Source of the DNA: Emydura subglobosa
Lineage: Eukaryota; Chordata; Testudines; Chelidae
DNA length: 64,000 nt
Assembly: GCA_007922225.1 (NCBI GenBank)
Contig: ML679973.1
Span: 3,600,033-3,664,032 of the forward strand
Reading direction: 5' to 3'
The notes below the pieces were generated by a model. It did not search any database. It had not been told where the DNA came from and was given only the letters and a program-made list of their open reading frames with translations. Each line of letters opens with the position of its first letter. Position 1 is the first letter of the stretch. The position numbers and the translations under genes are program-made. Below, piece by piece: positions 48,640-60,617 of the stretch.

Positions 48640-48925
48640 CAGCTCAAAGCATACCATGCTTTCCATGTGTGGATCTGAAAAACAGCACACCTTCAGGAAT
48701 CTGCTACATAAACAGCATGCTGTCATGGAGGAGTGGCTAAAACCTCTCGTGCTCTCTGCTGTGTCTGTGGCCACGGACAAAGGATTAAACATCATCAAGG
48801 TAGTGCACGACGGCTGCTTCCAGCCTGTCCCATGCCTCACTTACTGCCTCAGTCTCATACGGGAATTTTTTGAGGAGTTGCCCAGGGGCAGGGCTTCTGT
48901 CAACAGCCAGGAAGAGCAGTAGCCA
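48640..48925 (+). pseudogene. hAT (ZBED-like) transposase fragment
   Basis: The frame at 48656-48922 includes Trp-Leu-Lys-Pro, Ser-Val-Ala-Thr-Asp-Lys-Gly-Leu-Asn-Ile-Ile-Lys-Val-Val, then Pro-Val-Pro-Cys-Leu-Thr-Tyr-Cys-Leu-Ser-Leu-Ile. This matches the hAT catalytic-domain pattern, with Thr-Asp-x-x-x-Asn and then Pro-Cys-x-x-His-x-x-x-Leu; the His is Tyr here. No zinc-finger or dimerisation region was found, so it is a fragment. Confidence 0.6.
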
Positions 48926-49053
48926 CTTCAGAGAGCAGGACAGAGCCCCAGGAAGAGAGAGGGAGGCAGGATGCTAAAGGAGCCACATGGCACTAGTATT
49001 GTGTGTGCATGGCTGCCATACAGAGCTGTAATGTGTGTGTTCGGAAGCCATCG

Positions 49054-49711
49054 TCATGGACTACCAACACAGGGCAGCAGTTGTGATTTTGTGAAAATTG
49101 TGATTTGTCCCTCTCTCTCTCCCAAGGTATTTTTTCCATCAATGGTCTCTGTGTTGCTTTCTGTGTTATCATCTCCTTCATGGATGAGATTTCCATGAAG
49201 TGATATTATTCCATTTGGAATGAACACATCTCCCTGGAGTCTTTTTACCATTGTAGCACTAGTGATGAACCGCCTCAGCTCATCATAATTGATGCAGGCT
49301 CCATGAAGGTGTAGTTTGTCAATTAAATTGTGATATCCAAATTCATGGTGTAGCTGTGCAGCAGGGCTTAAGGGGAGTAGTGAGATCATTTTGGAACTGT
49401 TAAATACTATGCAGTCCACAGTTGAGAGGCACCTTCTTTGAATGTCTTCTGAAGGATAATACTCATTGCTGGCTGAATTATATGCCTCTATCTAGCAAAC
49501 AAAAGACAGACTCATGTGCCAACTGGGGCATAAAAGTGGCTGATCTCTGTAAAGTACAATCTCCTGGCGTTGGATAATATTCTGAGGCTTTCGTTTTGGC
49601 TATTTCAGACCGAAGGATTGAAATATCATTATACAAAACCATTTGTTCATTTGAAAGCTGCTCATCAGGCTCACTTACCAGAATATTCACAAGACATTTG
49701 AATGACTTCAA
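49054..49711 (-). pseudogene. Fragment of an unclassified transposon-associated protein
   Basis: Minus frames at 49711-49478 and about 49480-49054, joined by a frameshift, encode Asn-Ser-Ser-Lys, Leu-His-His-Glu-Phe-Gly, Leu-Ile-Asp-Lys-Leu-His, Tyr-Asp-Glu-Leu-Arg-Arg-Phe, Glu-Gly-Asp-Asp-Asn, and Glu-Thr-Ile-Asp-Gly-Lys-Asn-Thr. I recognise the combination as recurring in repeated proteins of many animals but cannot give a secure superfamily. The fragment lacks both ends. It lies just upstream of a plus-strand Harbinger copy, in the opposite direction. Confidence 0.5.
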
Positions 49712-49918
49712 TTCCTGCTTCTGATTACTAGTAGTTGGATAGCATCAGCTAATATTATTTCACGACATAGAAAAGTGGCAGACTTGCCTTGTCCATGCTA
49801 TACATGGAATGAAATTACGGAACCATAGTGTTTCTCTAATCTTTCCCGTAATTTGCTACTGGAATAGCTTGCAATTTCTACATCTGAGAGAAGTAGGGCT
49901 TTATATTTTTGAAGCAAC

Positions 49919-50859
49919 TTGGGTCAGGAGGAGAGCCTTCTTGGACTTTGCGCGGAGCTGTCCCTCTCCCTGAAGCATGTGAATACTCACTTGAGGCAAG
50001 CTCTGACAGTGGAGAAGCGAGTGGCCATTGCTCTGTGGAAGCTGGCAACTCTCGACTGTTACCGCTTAGTTGGGAATCAGTTTGGAGTCGATAAATATAC
50101 AGTGGGAGCTGCCGTGATTCAAGTGTGCAGGGCCATCAATAGACTTCTGCTACAAAGGGTAGTGACTTTGGGAAACGTGCAGGACATAGTGGACAGGTTT
50201 ACCGCGATGAGGTTCCCAAACTGCGGGGGCGCCATTGATGGCATGCACATCCCTATCTTAGCACCTGCCCACCTAGCAACAGAGTACATAAACCTCAAGG
50301 GGTACTTTTTATAGTGCTGCAGGCCCTTGTGGATCACAGGGGTCTTTTTACCGACATCTATGTGGGGTGGTCTGGAAAGGTGCATGACGCTCACATATTT
50401 AGGAACTCGGGGCTGTTCTCTAAGATGCAGGCGGGCACTTTCTTCCCTGACCAAAAAATTAACATCGGTGATGTGGAAATGCCAATAGTGATCCTGGGGG
50501 ATCCTGCTTACCCCTTGCTCCCTTGGCTAATGAAGCCATACACCGGGCACCTTGACAGCGAAAAGGAGCATTTTAATAACAGACTAAGCACTTGCAAAAT
50601 GGTGGTGGAATGTGCGTTTGGGCGTTTAAAGGCCAGATGGAGATATCTCTTTACTAGGCTGGACGTGAGTGAAAAGACCATCCCATCAGTTATATCTGAG
50701 TGCTGTGTTCTTCATAATGTGTGTGAAGTGAAGGGGGAAAGGTTCCCCCAGGGTTGGACTGTGGAGCAGCCAGATGTCAGCAATACACTCAGAGCTAACT
50801 ATGAAGTGCTACGACTCTGGGAAGCATTGAAAACCAGGTTCTGCAATGAGACGCAGTAA
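49919..50859 (+). pseudogene. Harbinger (HARBI1-like) transposase, one frameshift
   Basis: This DDE transposase or nuclease of the PIF/Harbinger group would act in the nucleus. The first part (49919-50313) has Val-Glu-Lys-Arg-Val-Ala-Ile-Ala-Leu-Trp-Lys-Leu, Gly-Asn-Gln-Phe-Gly-Val, and Gly-Gly-Ala-Ile-Asp-Gly-Met-His-Ile-Pro-Ile with the first catalytic Asp. At the T run near 50306-50310 one base appears missing, and the frame resumes as Val-Leu-Gln-Ala-Leu-Val-Asp. The second part has Trp-Ser-Gly-Lys-Val-His-Asp-Ala with the second Asp, Gly-Asp-Pro-Ala-Tyr-Pro-Leu-Leu-Pro-Trp, and Val-Val-Glu-Cys-Ala-Phe-Gly-Arg-Leu-Lys with the Glu. Apart from the shift it is open to a TAA at 50857-50859. 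It is much better kept than the copy at 42-43 kb. No Myb-like partner gene was seen. Confidence 0.88.
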
Positions 50860-51949
50860 TTATTTCTGTTTCTGTATGTTTTGTGCTTTGGTTCTGTAGG
50901 CCTGTAAAGCAAATGAAAAGGAGGAAAAGGAGCCAACCTAAATGCTTCCCTTAAGGGCTACTCTACATAGAAGGAGGAGAGGAAACTAGAGCCTCAGGAG
51001 AGTAGCCAGGGGCTGCCAGTGGGACTAGAGCAGCCAACAGGAAAGGAATGTTCAGGAGTGAAGGAAAAAGGGAAATAGGCAACATGTTCAGGGCACAGGG
51101 ATAAGAGAAACAGGCATCAGGTTACAGGGAGATGAGAATCAGGCAGCCAGGAAATATGTGCAAGAGAGAAAGGAACAAGTCAGCAGAGCAGCATGTGCAG
51201 AGGAGTGGGTGAGAAGAGGGCTGGGCAACAGAGAAGCATGTATAGGGGGCAGGGAAGAGAAAAGAACAGAACACATGGGAGGGGAGATGAAATGAAGAGC
51301 AAAAGCAGATAGAGTGTGATTCACTTTTTTGAAAAAGAAGGACAAAACAACAATTACATTAAAAACATTTATGAATACATAAACAGTCTATAGTTGCTCA
51401 TCTTAAGTAACGCCTCCTTGTGGACCTTTTGCAGCATCGTGCCACAGCCTCAGGTCCCTCTGGGCAGGTGTGGATATAAGGTTGGAGGGGACTAGCTCTA
51501 CAGCATCCTTATAGTCAAATAGTAATGTTCACTCACTGCTAGCTGCTCACTAGTCTCCTCAACAGTCCTCTCCGTCAGGGACCCAGTGCTTCTCCCCTGG
51601 TGGCTGGCCCAGCTGTCTGGCTCATAGTGAAGCTCAACTCATGTAGAAAGAGGCAGAGCTACCTCCTGTCTCTTCATCCGTCCACCCTGAACTGAGCCAG
51701 GTTCTTTCTTTTTCTTCCCCCCCACCATGTCTGACACTGTCTTCAGGTATAGCAGGGCAAAACTAGCTGAGACATAGTCTTTTTTTACCCCTTTTTCTGC
51801 TGGTGTGGGGTTTCTCTGCTCCATCACACTGTTGTAAGTGATGGCCAGAAGCTGAATCAGCTGCCTAACAATCTGTCCTCATCCCAGAGTTCAGCCCCCC
51901 CCTTCAGACTGAGTCTTTGATCTTAAGTTCCCACATTTGTTTATTTAGA

Positions 51950-52700
51950 TATGTTGTGAAAATAGTGCACTGTTCTATGAAGACCTCAGTGGGCTTATTT
52001 CTCTGTTTTCAGACATGTTTTTATAGTTGGGTGGCACCTGTAGATGGAAAAGATATTTCTGGGAATCTGTAAGTAGTGATGGCTCTAGTGGGATCCCAAG
52101 ACTGCAGACCACTTTGACAGTGATTGTGCAGATATCCTCAGTTGATGGATTATAGATTTTGTCAGAGCACATCCTGTTTCACAGTGTTGCCTCCATCTTG
52201 TGTGGGTTGAGGTATAGCCAACTGGCTTTCATCCAGATCTTAGTCTTTGCCAGACATTAGGTGAGCCTGGCCAACAACTCTGTCTGGATTCAATGAAAAA
52301 GAGCCAGAGAGCTGAGTATCTTTGGCTTACAGATCATACTGCAATTTATATGGTCTCACTGTCTCCCAGCGACTTCACTTCGATACTGAACAGAAGATAG
52401 GTCAGGGTGGAGGCCTGAAGGAATCCACAGCTGAGTCCCCCACTCAGAGGGAGGTCCCCTCGTGCAACACTACCACATGTGATCATTTTGAAAGAAGCGA
52501 TCAGAATCCTGGCCTGGTCTTACAGTCTTGTCATCATTTTATGACCACTAGGATTAAAGGCCACTGGAAGATAAAGCAGTTGTCCGTAAGGCCAGCTATC
52601 CTCTGTCCATTGCTCAGAAGAGACTGTCAACCCCTGTGATCAGTCGCTTTTCTGTGCCATGGCCAGCCTGAAGCCCAGACATTGTTGGAGTTGGCCTGTT
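51950..52700 (-). mobile_element. L2-like LINE reverse-transcriptase relic
   Basis: Minus-strand strings include Leu-Ser-Gly-Gly-Leu-Ser-Cys-Gly-Phe-Leu-Gln and Leu-Leu-Phe-Ser-Ile (about 52450-52380). After these come Asp-Thr-Gln-Leu after a decayed Tyr-Ala-Asp-Asp box (about 52320), Trp-Leu-Tyr-Leu-Asn-Pro-His-Lys (about 52220), and Leu-Gly-Ile-Pro-Leu-Glu-Pro-Ser-Leu-Leu (about 52080). The order matches L2/CR1-group polymerases. It has many stops, including one in the YADD box. Confidence 0.7.
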
Positions 52701-53422
52701 GCTACCTGCTACGCTATGATTTGAGAAAAGGGGAAGTTAGGGACTCACAGCTGGCCAGGATATTAATGTTCAGAGATGGTTTCCTCTACAGAGGCCTGAC
52801 TGTAACTTGTTTAAGGGCTGCTGGCAGCTTGCCCTCTCTGATGAAAATTAAAGGACCCAGACATTACCAGCAAAGACAGACATGGATCTGAGTTGCTCGA
52901 GCTAAGTGGACTGCTTGCTGTACAGCTAGAATGTCAGCTGGGACACTGGTTGAAACTCAGTCACTGAGGGGTGATGGCACAGCTGTGCCCTTCTGCTCTG
53001 ACTCGCCAAACCTGGCACAAGAGTTCTCTGAATCTAGGCAATGTCCCTAGAAAGATCAGAAGCAAGAAACAGGCACAACTGGAGCCAGCTGAGGACACGC
53101 TGGGTTGATGATGATGATGGTAGTAATTATAATTAGAGGTGGTCAAAACAGTTTTTGACAAAAAAGGCCTTTTTTTAAAAAATGAAAATTTTCATTTTTT
53201 TAGGGATGTTCTGTTTTTTCAGCAGTGAAAAAACCCAAAAGTGTTTGGTTTGGGGTTTTTTGCCCTTTTTTCTCCTCTTTTTCCATTTGCTCCCTGAGAA
53301 AACGGGAATGAATAGAAAGGAGGGGAAAGAGAGAGATGCGGGAAAATACAGAAAACCCCAACATGTTTCAGTTTGCATAAATGTTGTTTTAAAACTGAAA
53401 AATTGTCAAGAAAAAATGTATA

Positions 53423-54640
53423 GACTCATAGACTTTAAGGCCAGAAGGGACCATCATGATTATCTATGACCTCCTGTACATTTCAGGCCACAGAACCTCA
53501 CCCACCCTCTCCTGTAATAGACCCCTAACCTCTGGCTGAGTTACTGAAGTCCTCAGATCATGATTTAAGACTTTAAAGTTACAGAGAAGCCACCATTTAT
53601 CCTAGTTTATACCTGCAAGTGACCCGTGCCCCATGCTGCAGAGGAAGGCAAAAAAAGCCCCAAGATCTCTGCCAGTCTGTTCCTAAATATGGCAATTAGT
53701 TAGACCCTGAGCATGTGGACAAGACCTACCAGCCAGACACCTGGGAAAGAATTCTCTGTAGTAACTAAGAGCCCTCCCCATCTAGTGTCCCATCATTGGC
53801 CGTTGGAGATATTTGCTGCTAGCAGTCATAGATTGGCTATATGCCATTGTAGGCAGTTTCATCATACCATCCCCTCCATAAACTTATCAAGCTCAGGTTT
53901 TTTGCTCCCACTGCTCCCCTTGGAAGGCTTTTGCAGAACTTCACTCCTCTTATGGTTAGAAACCTTTGTCTAATTTCAAGCCTAAACTTCCTGATGGCCA
54001 GTTTATGTCCATTTGTTCATGTGTCCACATTGGTACTTAAATAAACTTAAATAACTCCTCTACCTCCCTTGTATTTATCCCTCTGATGTATTTATGGAGA
54101 GCAATCATATCTCCCCATAGCCTTCTTCTGGTTAGACTAAACAAGCCAAACTCTTTGCATCTCCTCTCATAAGGTAGGTTTTCCATTCCTCGGATCATCC
54201 TAGTAGCTCTTCTCTGCTACTTGAATTCATCTTTCAGCTTGAATTCATCTTTCTTAAACTTGGGAGACCAGAATTGCACACACTTTTCCAGCTTGAATTC
54301 ATCTTTCTTAAACTTGGGAGACCAGAATTGCACACACTTTTCCAGATGAGTTGTTACCAGTGCCCTTTATAACGACACTAACACTTCTCTGTCTCTACTA
54401 GAAATATCTCGCCTGATACATACTAGGGCTTCATTAGCCTTTTTCACAGCTACATTGCATGGGTGGCTTAGACATCCTGTGATGAACTAATACATCCACG
54501 TCTTTCGCCTCCTCTGTCACATCCAACTAATAAGTGCCCAGCTTACAGCAAAAAATCTCGTTGTTAGTCTCTAAGTACATGACCTTGCACTTTGCACTAT
54601 TACATTTCATATCATCCCATATTTATTACTCCATCACCTC
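53423..54640 (-). mobile_element. CR1 LINE 3' portion, antisense
   Basis: It starts with the CR1 3' signature ATAGACTCATAGACTTTAAG and runs through well-known sauropsid CR1 strings such as CCTAACCTCTGGCTGAG, CATTCCTCGGATCATCCTAG and CATGACCTTGCACTTTGCAC. It contains a 54-bp tandem duplication at 54236-54343. No open coding frame of use remains. Confidence 0.85.
54236..54343. repeat. 54-bp tandem duplication
   Basis: Two adjacent copies of a 54-base unit beginning AGCTTGAATTCATCTTTC and ending CACACTTTTCC are identical as far as I can read. A partial third start (CTTGAATTCATCTTTC) lies at 54220. It sits inside the CR1 fragment. Confidence 0.85.
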
Positions 54641-54894
54641 TTGTTGGTTCAGTGACTATATGGTGAAGAAATCTGTCAGCTATCATATCCAGGAAAATCT
54701 GGGCCTCCTATTATTAGCAGCATTTGTCCTCCAATCTATATCTGGGAATTCCCAGTAGTGTTTGTTTAATTAAAAACACAATTCCCAGTAGTATTAATTT
54801 AATTAAAATCATTAAAGAGGTCTCTATCCATATCCAAATCAGATCTGTAGAATACCACAAGCACTATCTGAGGGGAGCATCTAGTAGCTTTCTT

Positions 54895-55620
54895 TCCCAA
54901 AAGTGATTTTGGCCCAAACAGACTTTGTCTTATCCATTCCATCATTTCTAATTTCTTTACAATCTACCTCATCATTAGTATACAATGCTACTCCACCACC
55001 TTTACCTTTATTCTGTCTTTCTTGAACAGCACATACCCATTCAATACCTGGACTCCAATCATGACTACTATTTCACCATGTTCTGTTATCCCTATAATAT
55101 CTGGTTTCACTTCCTGCACCAATAGTTCTAGTTCCTCCATTGTGTTACCCAGGCTCCTTGCATTGGTGTACAAACATCTTAGTTCTTTCTGCTTGGCTTT
55201 GTCCACATTCCTCACCCAACTGGGTACAGTTATTCTACTACAGAACTGCCTACCTGACTGTTAGCTTCATTGGTATTATCATTCTCTTTCCTCTTAATGG
55301 CCATTCTCCTTTCTACTGCTGTTCCTTTCTCCACTGCTCTATCCTTTCTTACTTGACTTCTTCCTGCTCAATGTTAGAATCAGTGGAGATTACATGAGCG
55401 TCTCCTAACTGTCTCCCTCAAGTTCCTAGTTTAAAGCTCTTTTAGTCAGTTATGCCAGCCTCCATTCCAGAAGTCTATTTCCCTCCCTACTCAGGTGGAG
55501 TCCTTCCTATGAGAACTAGTCCTCTGTCCAAAAAAGCCTCCCAGTGGTCAAATATCCCAAAGCCCTCCTCATAGCACCACTGCCTGAACTATCTGTTGTT
55601 GATCATAATCTGCCTTCAGT
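54895..55620 (-). mobile_element. CR1 endonuclease-domain fragment
   Basis: The minus frame at 55215-54988 encodes Cys-Leu-Tyr-Thr-Asn-Ala-Arg-Ser-Leu-Gly-Asn, Glu-Leu-Glu-Leu-Leu-Val-Gln, and Pro-Asp-Ile-Ile-Gly-Ile-Thr-Glu, the start of the apurinic-like endonuclease of CR1 ORF2. It may belong to the same insertion as 53423-54640 with the middle deleted. Downstream stops show that it is dead. Confidence 0.8.
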
Positions 55621-57513
55621 GAAAGCTGCTGGGTTCTCAGCACTTCTTAAAACCACACTACTTTTATTTAGGTGCCTGGATGTGGATTTAGGAGGCCAAT
55701 TTTAGGTAACCAGAAAATTCTGGATGCAATTTTAAAGTCTTTTCTCAGTTACAGAAGTGCAGAAAAGCAAGAGAAACCAGTTAATCCTATTTATATTTCT
55801 CCAGTTTAGTAATTCTCAGCCATGGTACACATATCCATAACTGGAGCTTCAGGCTTAAGTGGTAACTCTAGACTTCTCCTTCCCGCAGAAATGAAGGACC
55901 TCTGTACTGGACCATTGCATACTCCAACTCATTTTGTATGCTGTATCCTACAGTGGAATGTAGAATGATGCTGCAATCCTCATTTTCATGTGTTTGGAAC
56001 ATCATTTATGGCAAGGGATAACAGGGATGAAATCAACGGAGTTCTAAACGAATTACATAGGAATTAACAAAAATGACTCAAATAGCTAGTAGAATTTACT
56101 GGAGAATGAGGTCCTTTCTATAGAACGTTCAAAATATCCTATGGAATGCAATAGAGAATCGAAGCCCTGCGATGGGATTCTGTCAGTGTGTTCAAATAGT
56201 GCGTAGCAAGGCTATTGTTCCTTATTAAATTCTGGAAGACTTTTCCATTAGGGAATCTCCACTGTAAGCTGGATCATGCACAGCAGAATTGAGAGAGAGG
56301 ACACTGACTAGTATAACCAGTCTCAGCTTCAGAGCCTTCACATTTCACCTGCCCTGCAGGGAAAATTCTACTAAGTTCCTGAGAGAAGACCCCTTGTTTG
56401 TTTTGAATTTTACTTCACTTTTAATAATTCCTGTTATCTTTTTGAATTTCTGGTGGTGGTTGCCTGATGGCGCCATATGTTCGGGGATAGGTGATGTGTA
56501 TGCAGATCCAATTTGTCAGGAAAAGAGAAAAAGCAGATGTTTAAGATGCCCATTAAAGACTTGCCAATGCCTTATGGTAAACTTTCAAAAACCTTCTATT
56601 TCAAGACATTTCTGCTTATATAAGCAGACGGTTTCTGTTTCTTTACTGTCCCTGGTATTTTTTTAGCACTATGAACATTTGCCAAGAATCACAATATTTG
56701 TTGTTTGGGAGTCGCCACCTATAGGCATAAAATTCAGTTTACTATTTTATAATCTTTGCAGCCATAACTATAGGGCATAGGATACTGCAAAAAAACACGT
56801 TTTCAAGCATTCTTCAGCATTCAAAATGACTGTTTAGTCTGATCACATTTGTGTCTCTTATTTAAGGCTTTTTGTTCAGGTGAATGGGAACTGGCTATTC
56901 TTCACACAAATACTCATATATGCACCTGAACAGTTGTTGATCAAGAGTATTTATCAGTCAGTATAGAAGGATTCTCAATTTGTCATTCATTAATAGAAAA
57001 TATATTCATTATTCACTATTCCACATTGGTTATCTTTTGCTCAAAAAAGTTTCAGGCATTTAATCAGGGAGCAGAAACAACACCATGCAGTTTTCCTAGA
57101 CCAGTCATATGCCATGACATCCCACAGCCTGAAACACCCGAGAGCCTCAAAAGTTCACATCTGAGGAATTTGGGAATTCAGCAGAGTCCAGGAACTGGAA
57201 CAAAAGACCTATGTTAGTCAGAAGATATATTTTGCACATAAAATGTGACCAGCTGTAGTTGTAAACTAAAGCTACTGCCATCCTGTGGCTGTTGGGTGGT
57301 ATCTATGTGAATGGAGTAGATGGGACTCAGTCCTGTGCTTAGTGTGACAGGTGTGCATGTCCCAAATATTACCCCAAAACTACAGCATCAGGCATGTTAA
57401 TGCTACTGAGAATTAAATTGTATTGTAAATATATGTTAGGGCATCTAGCACCTTGGTTTCTTTTTGTTATTTTTACATCAAAATAAATAAAATAATTGCT
57501 CTCTTATTGGCAG

Positions 57514-57602
57514 GTTCAGCAGGGAGGCCAATGATCAAGTGGGCTATGGAGACTGAATTCCTCTTTCACCCCTTGAGGGGGGTCGTGCTGGACAGGAGTG
57601 AG
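57514..57602 (+). other. Weak exon-like block
   Basis: A CTCTCTTATTGGCAG acceptor and a GAG|GTACGT donor flank 89 nt that is open in one plus frame (Pro-Met-Ile-Lys-Trp-Ala-Met-Glu). The product is not recognised. It does not extend either open frame of the block at 36203-36299 when joined. It is probably chance or a non-coding exon. Confidence 0.15.
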
Positions 57603-60600
57603 GTACGTTGGAGGGGCTGTTGGGTGGGAGGAGCTTGCTCTGAAGCTGTTGGGGTAGAACTTCAGAATCCAGGGGTATCTATCTGGCACTTTTTGCCACG
57701 TATTGTATTAATAATGGGGTGAGGGACAGACAGTGGGGGGAACAAGTGGTGATGTCACAAAGGATTGTGACCTCAGGTGGAAAATAAGCAGCAGTAACTG
57801 AGAGAGATGAGCATTATTCAGGGCCCCATGCTGCACTCTGTGTACCAGCCCCTCTACATGGACTCTGTGTGGTTCAAGCTCTGAAACTAAAGGGGGCTCG
57901 GTGGGAGAACCAGCCAGGATCCTCCATATTCCTGAGCCCAGGAACTATACTTACTGGTGGGGGAATTCCACAATGCAAAGGGCAAATCAGCACAAGTTAA
58001 TGAAGTTCCGGATTATATTAACTTGCATCTGCTTCCTTCAGGAGTTTCAAGGAAGAGGAGAAATAAAAAGGAGCCTGGCTGCCTCTTCCTCCCAGCCTTT
58101 TCCTGCTTCATGAAAACTGAACCCTGCAGAGTCCCTGCAGATCCGCCAAGGTCTGCAGGTTAAGGGATGGGGGATGCAAAGTGGAAGGGTGAGTAGAAAA
58201 TGTGTTTAGACTGTGACTTCTGGGCAGGGAACTTGTTTTTAATATATCTGCCAAGTATGCAGCCTCCCCTATAGTGCTAATAAACAGGAGTAATCCTGAA
58301 GCAAGGATCCTGTTGCCATGCAAACACCCTGCACAGTGAGAAGGAGCAAAGAGGAAACAGAAAATGTGATGCATTGGCACAGCTGTTCCTAAATAGACTT
58401 TGTTTCAGTTTTCCAAGAGGCATCAGCTGCCCTTTCAAGCCTTGCAAAGGGAGACCCAGCTTAATTCCTCCATGCTTTGAAAGCTGTGAGTCAGTCTACT
58501 GTCTGTGATGGTGGTGAGTCTGCCAAGATATACATAGCACAGTTCACATGAACAAATAGTACACTTGGATGTGTAGCTCCTGCAATCCACTCTGAAAATG
58601 CTCCCTGAACAGGACTGTAAAAACAGTCTTCTCAAGACAATTTTTTTGCTGGAATGTTGCCATTGTGTCATAGACCCAAATGTTCTCCATTTATGTGAGC
58701 AGAGGGGACGCTAAGACAATGGATCCAGGTTGGGGCGGGGAGAGTTGCCTCTAAAGCATGCTTCTCCTTCATTCTAATCCCATAGAAGTCCAACTGTGGG
58801 CTCTTTGTGGTGTTCCAGCTTTGCAAGTGGGAGAAGTCAGGGCAAAGCCTCACAAGAGAGACTCTACAATAACTTCTGTGGCACCCCCTCCGTACCTGAG
58901 ACCCCCTCCTCATGAGGGGCTTTTGGGGGCAGCCAATGGGGCTGTGCCTTCAGGGAATGTGGAAAGGTAAGTGGTAGTGCAGGAGAAAGAGACCTTTGTG
59001 TAGAGGTCCTTGCCTCTGGCAGAAACCCCAAGATCCACTCAGAACCTAGGGGATCCTCAGTATTAACCCCTTGCCACTTCTTCAGGGGAGCAAACCCTGC
59101 TATATGATGGAAGAATGAAAAATGCCATAAGTTAAACTTGCAGGGACTCCAATCCTCTGTACAGTTCATTCCTACTTAGGGCAACATTTATGTGTCTATC
59201 CATCTGTTACGCTCATCAACACAGTATGGAGCCATAGGGCCCTTAAAGAGCCTTTTATTGCTATTGAAATTAAAATGATTCCCTGATTTGGTGGACTCCC
59301 GAGCAGCTCCAAGTATTAGTGCATGTTCTCTTGCCTTGCTACAGTCCTGGGTAGATTTCTTTGTTTTTCCCAGACCTGTGGCCTTTCAGCCAGAACATCA
59401 GATTTTGTATATTACAAATGGTAGCTAATTTAGTGCATGTCCTATTTCTGAACAGAAATAGCAGCTCTTAGATTTGTGGGCATGTCTATCAGCAACTGAG
59501 TCTTCCATTACAGAACCTGTTTCCCGGGGCTTTACACAAGCCTTTCAGACCGCATTGTAAGAAGCTTTTAGCAATCAGAGTGAAGGATTAATATGACTCA
59601 GCATCAGGTGTGTGCAAAAAGCATCCAGGTGAAAAGGATCACTGCTAGAGTGGAGAGTTCAAGGGATTTATTCGATAAGCTGGGACTGTGCTTCTGGTGT
59701 ATGTAGCTATGAAACTGTGATGCCTTTTGTTTTCTGTATATTGCACCTTCACACTTCTAAGAACTCCCCCTCTGTGTTGAGATACCAGCTATTTTGTTCT
59801 CCATGTTGCTCCAGCGTGGTACTGGGGAGACACACACACAGACTGTTCTCTCTCATAGGGACTTCCCTTTTGTTCTTTCTTGTTGCTTTCATTGATTTTA
59901 ATTACAAGTCATTCAAAACTGGATGCATATGCTTGTTTTACTGTATGGAAGCATGGGAGTTTGACATGATAGAAGCCCCATCTTGCTGACAGGTGCTACA
60001 GAATGCCTGTGCAGACTAGTGCCCCCGTGCATTAGTGAACTCTTCATGCTATTTATTCAGTGGAGTTGCTATGTGTCACATAGGGGTGTTTAACTTGTCC
60101 ACTGAGGAAAAGAGCCAAAGTATATGCAGCTGAAGTTACTGCTGCTCCAGGCATCAGCAATTCCATTTCTGCAGCTTTTACACCTTTGTGGTAGTGCTGT
60201 CTGATATACAGCCATGGTATAGGAGGTGCACAGATGGCCTAAGGCATATAGGAACTGGCCTCGTGGTTTCCACAGATCATCAACCTCCAGAAAGTCCTGA
60301 TGACTCCATATCTTCATTGGCTCTGCTGCAAAAAGAAGCATTTGGCAGATTTCCTCACACCCCAAAGCAACACGTCTTTGCTGCTATAGCGTCTCCTTCT
60401 GCACCTTTATCTTCAAGAAAGGGAGCATACAGACTACACTGGTTCATATGCTTTGCCTCATGACACTTCACGTAGCAGGAACCTGTGAGTTGAAGTGAGC
60501 CAAGAGGCATGTGACCTATAGAAGTAGGAAGGCAAAACGTATGATGTTATTAATGAACTTCATGTCCCTATTACCCTGGATATTTAGTGCAGCTGTGGTG

Positions 60601-60617
60601 TGTTAAGTGTAGACATA

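Noticed and set aside
57514..57602. Second exon of a gene with the block at 36203-36299
   Set aside because: Joining the two in either open frame runs into a stop within the second block, and the 21-kb gap has no further support.
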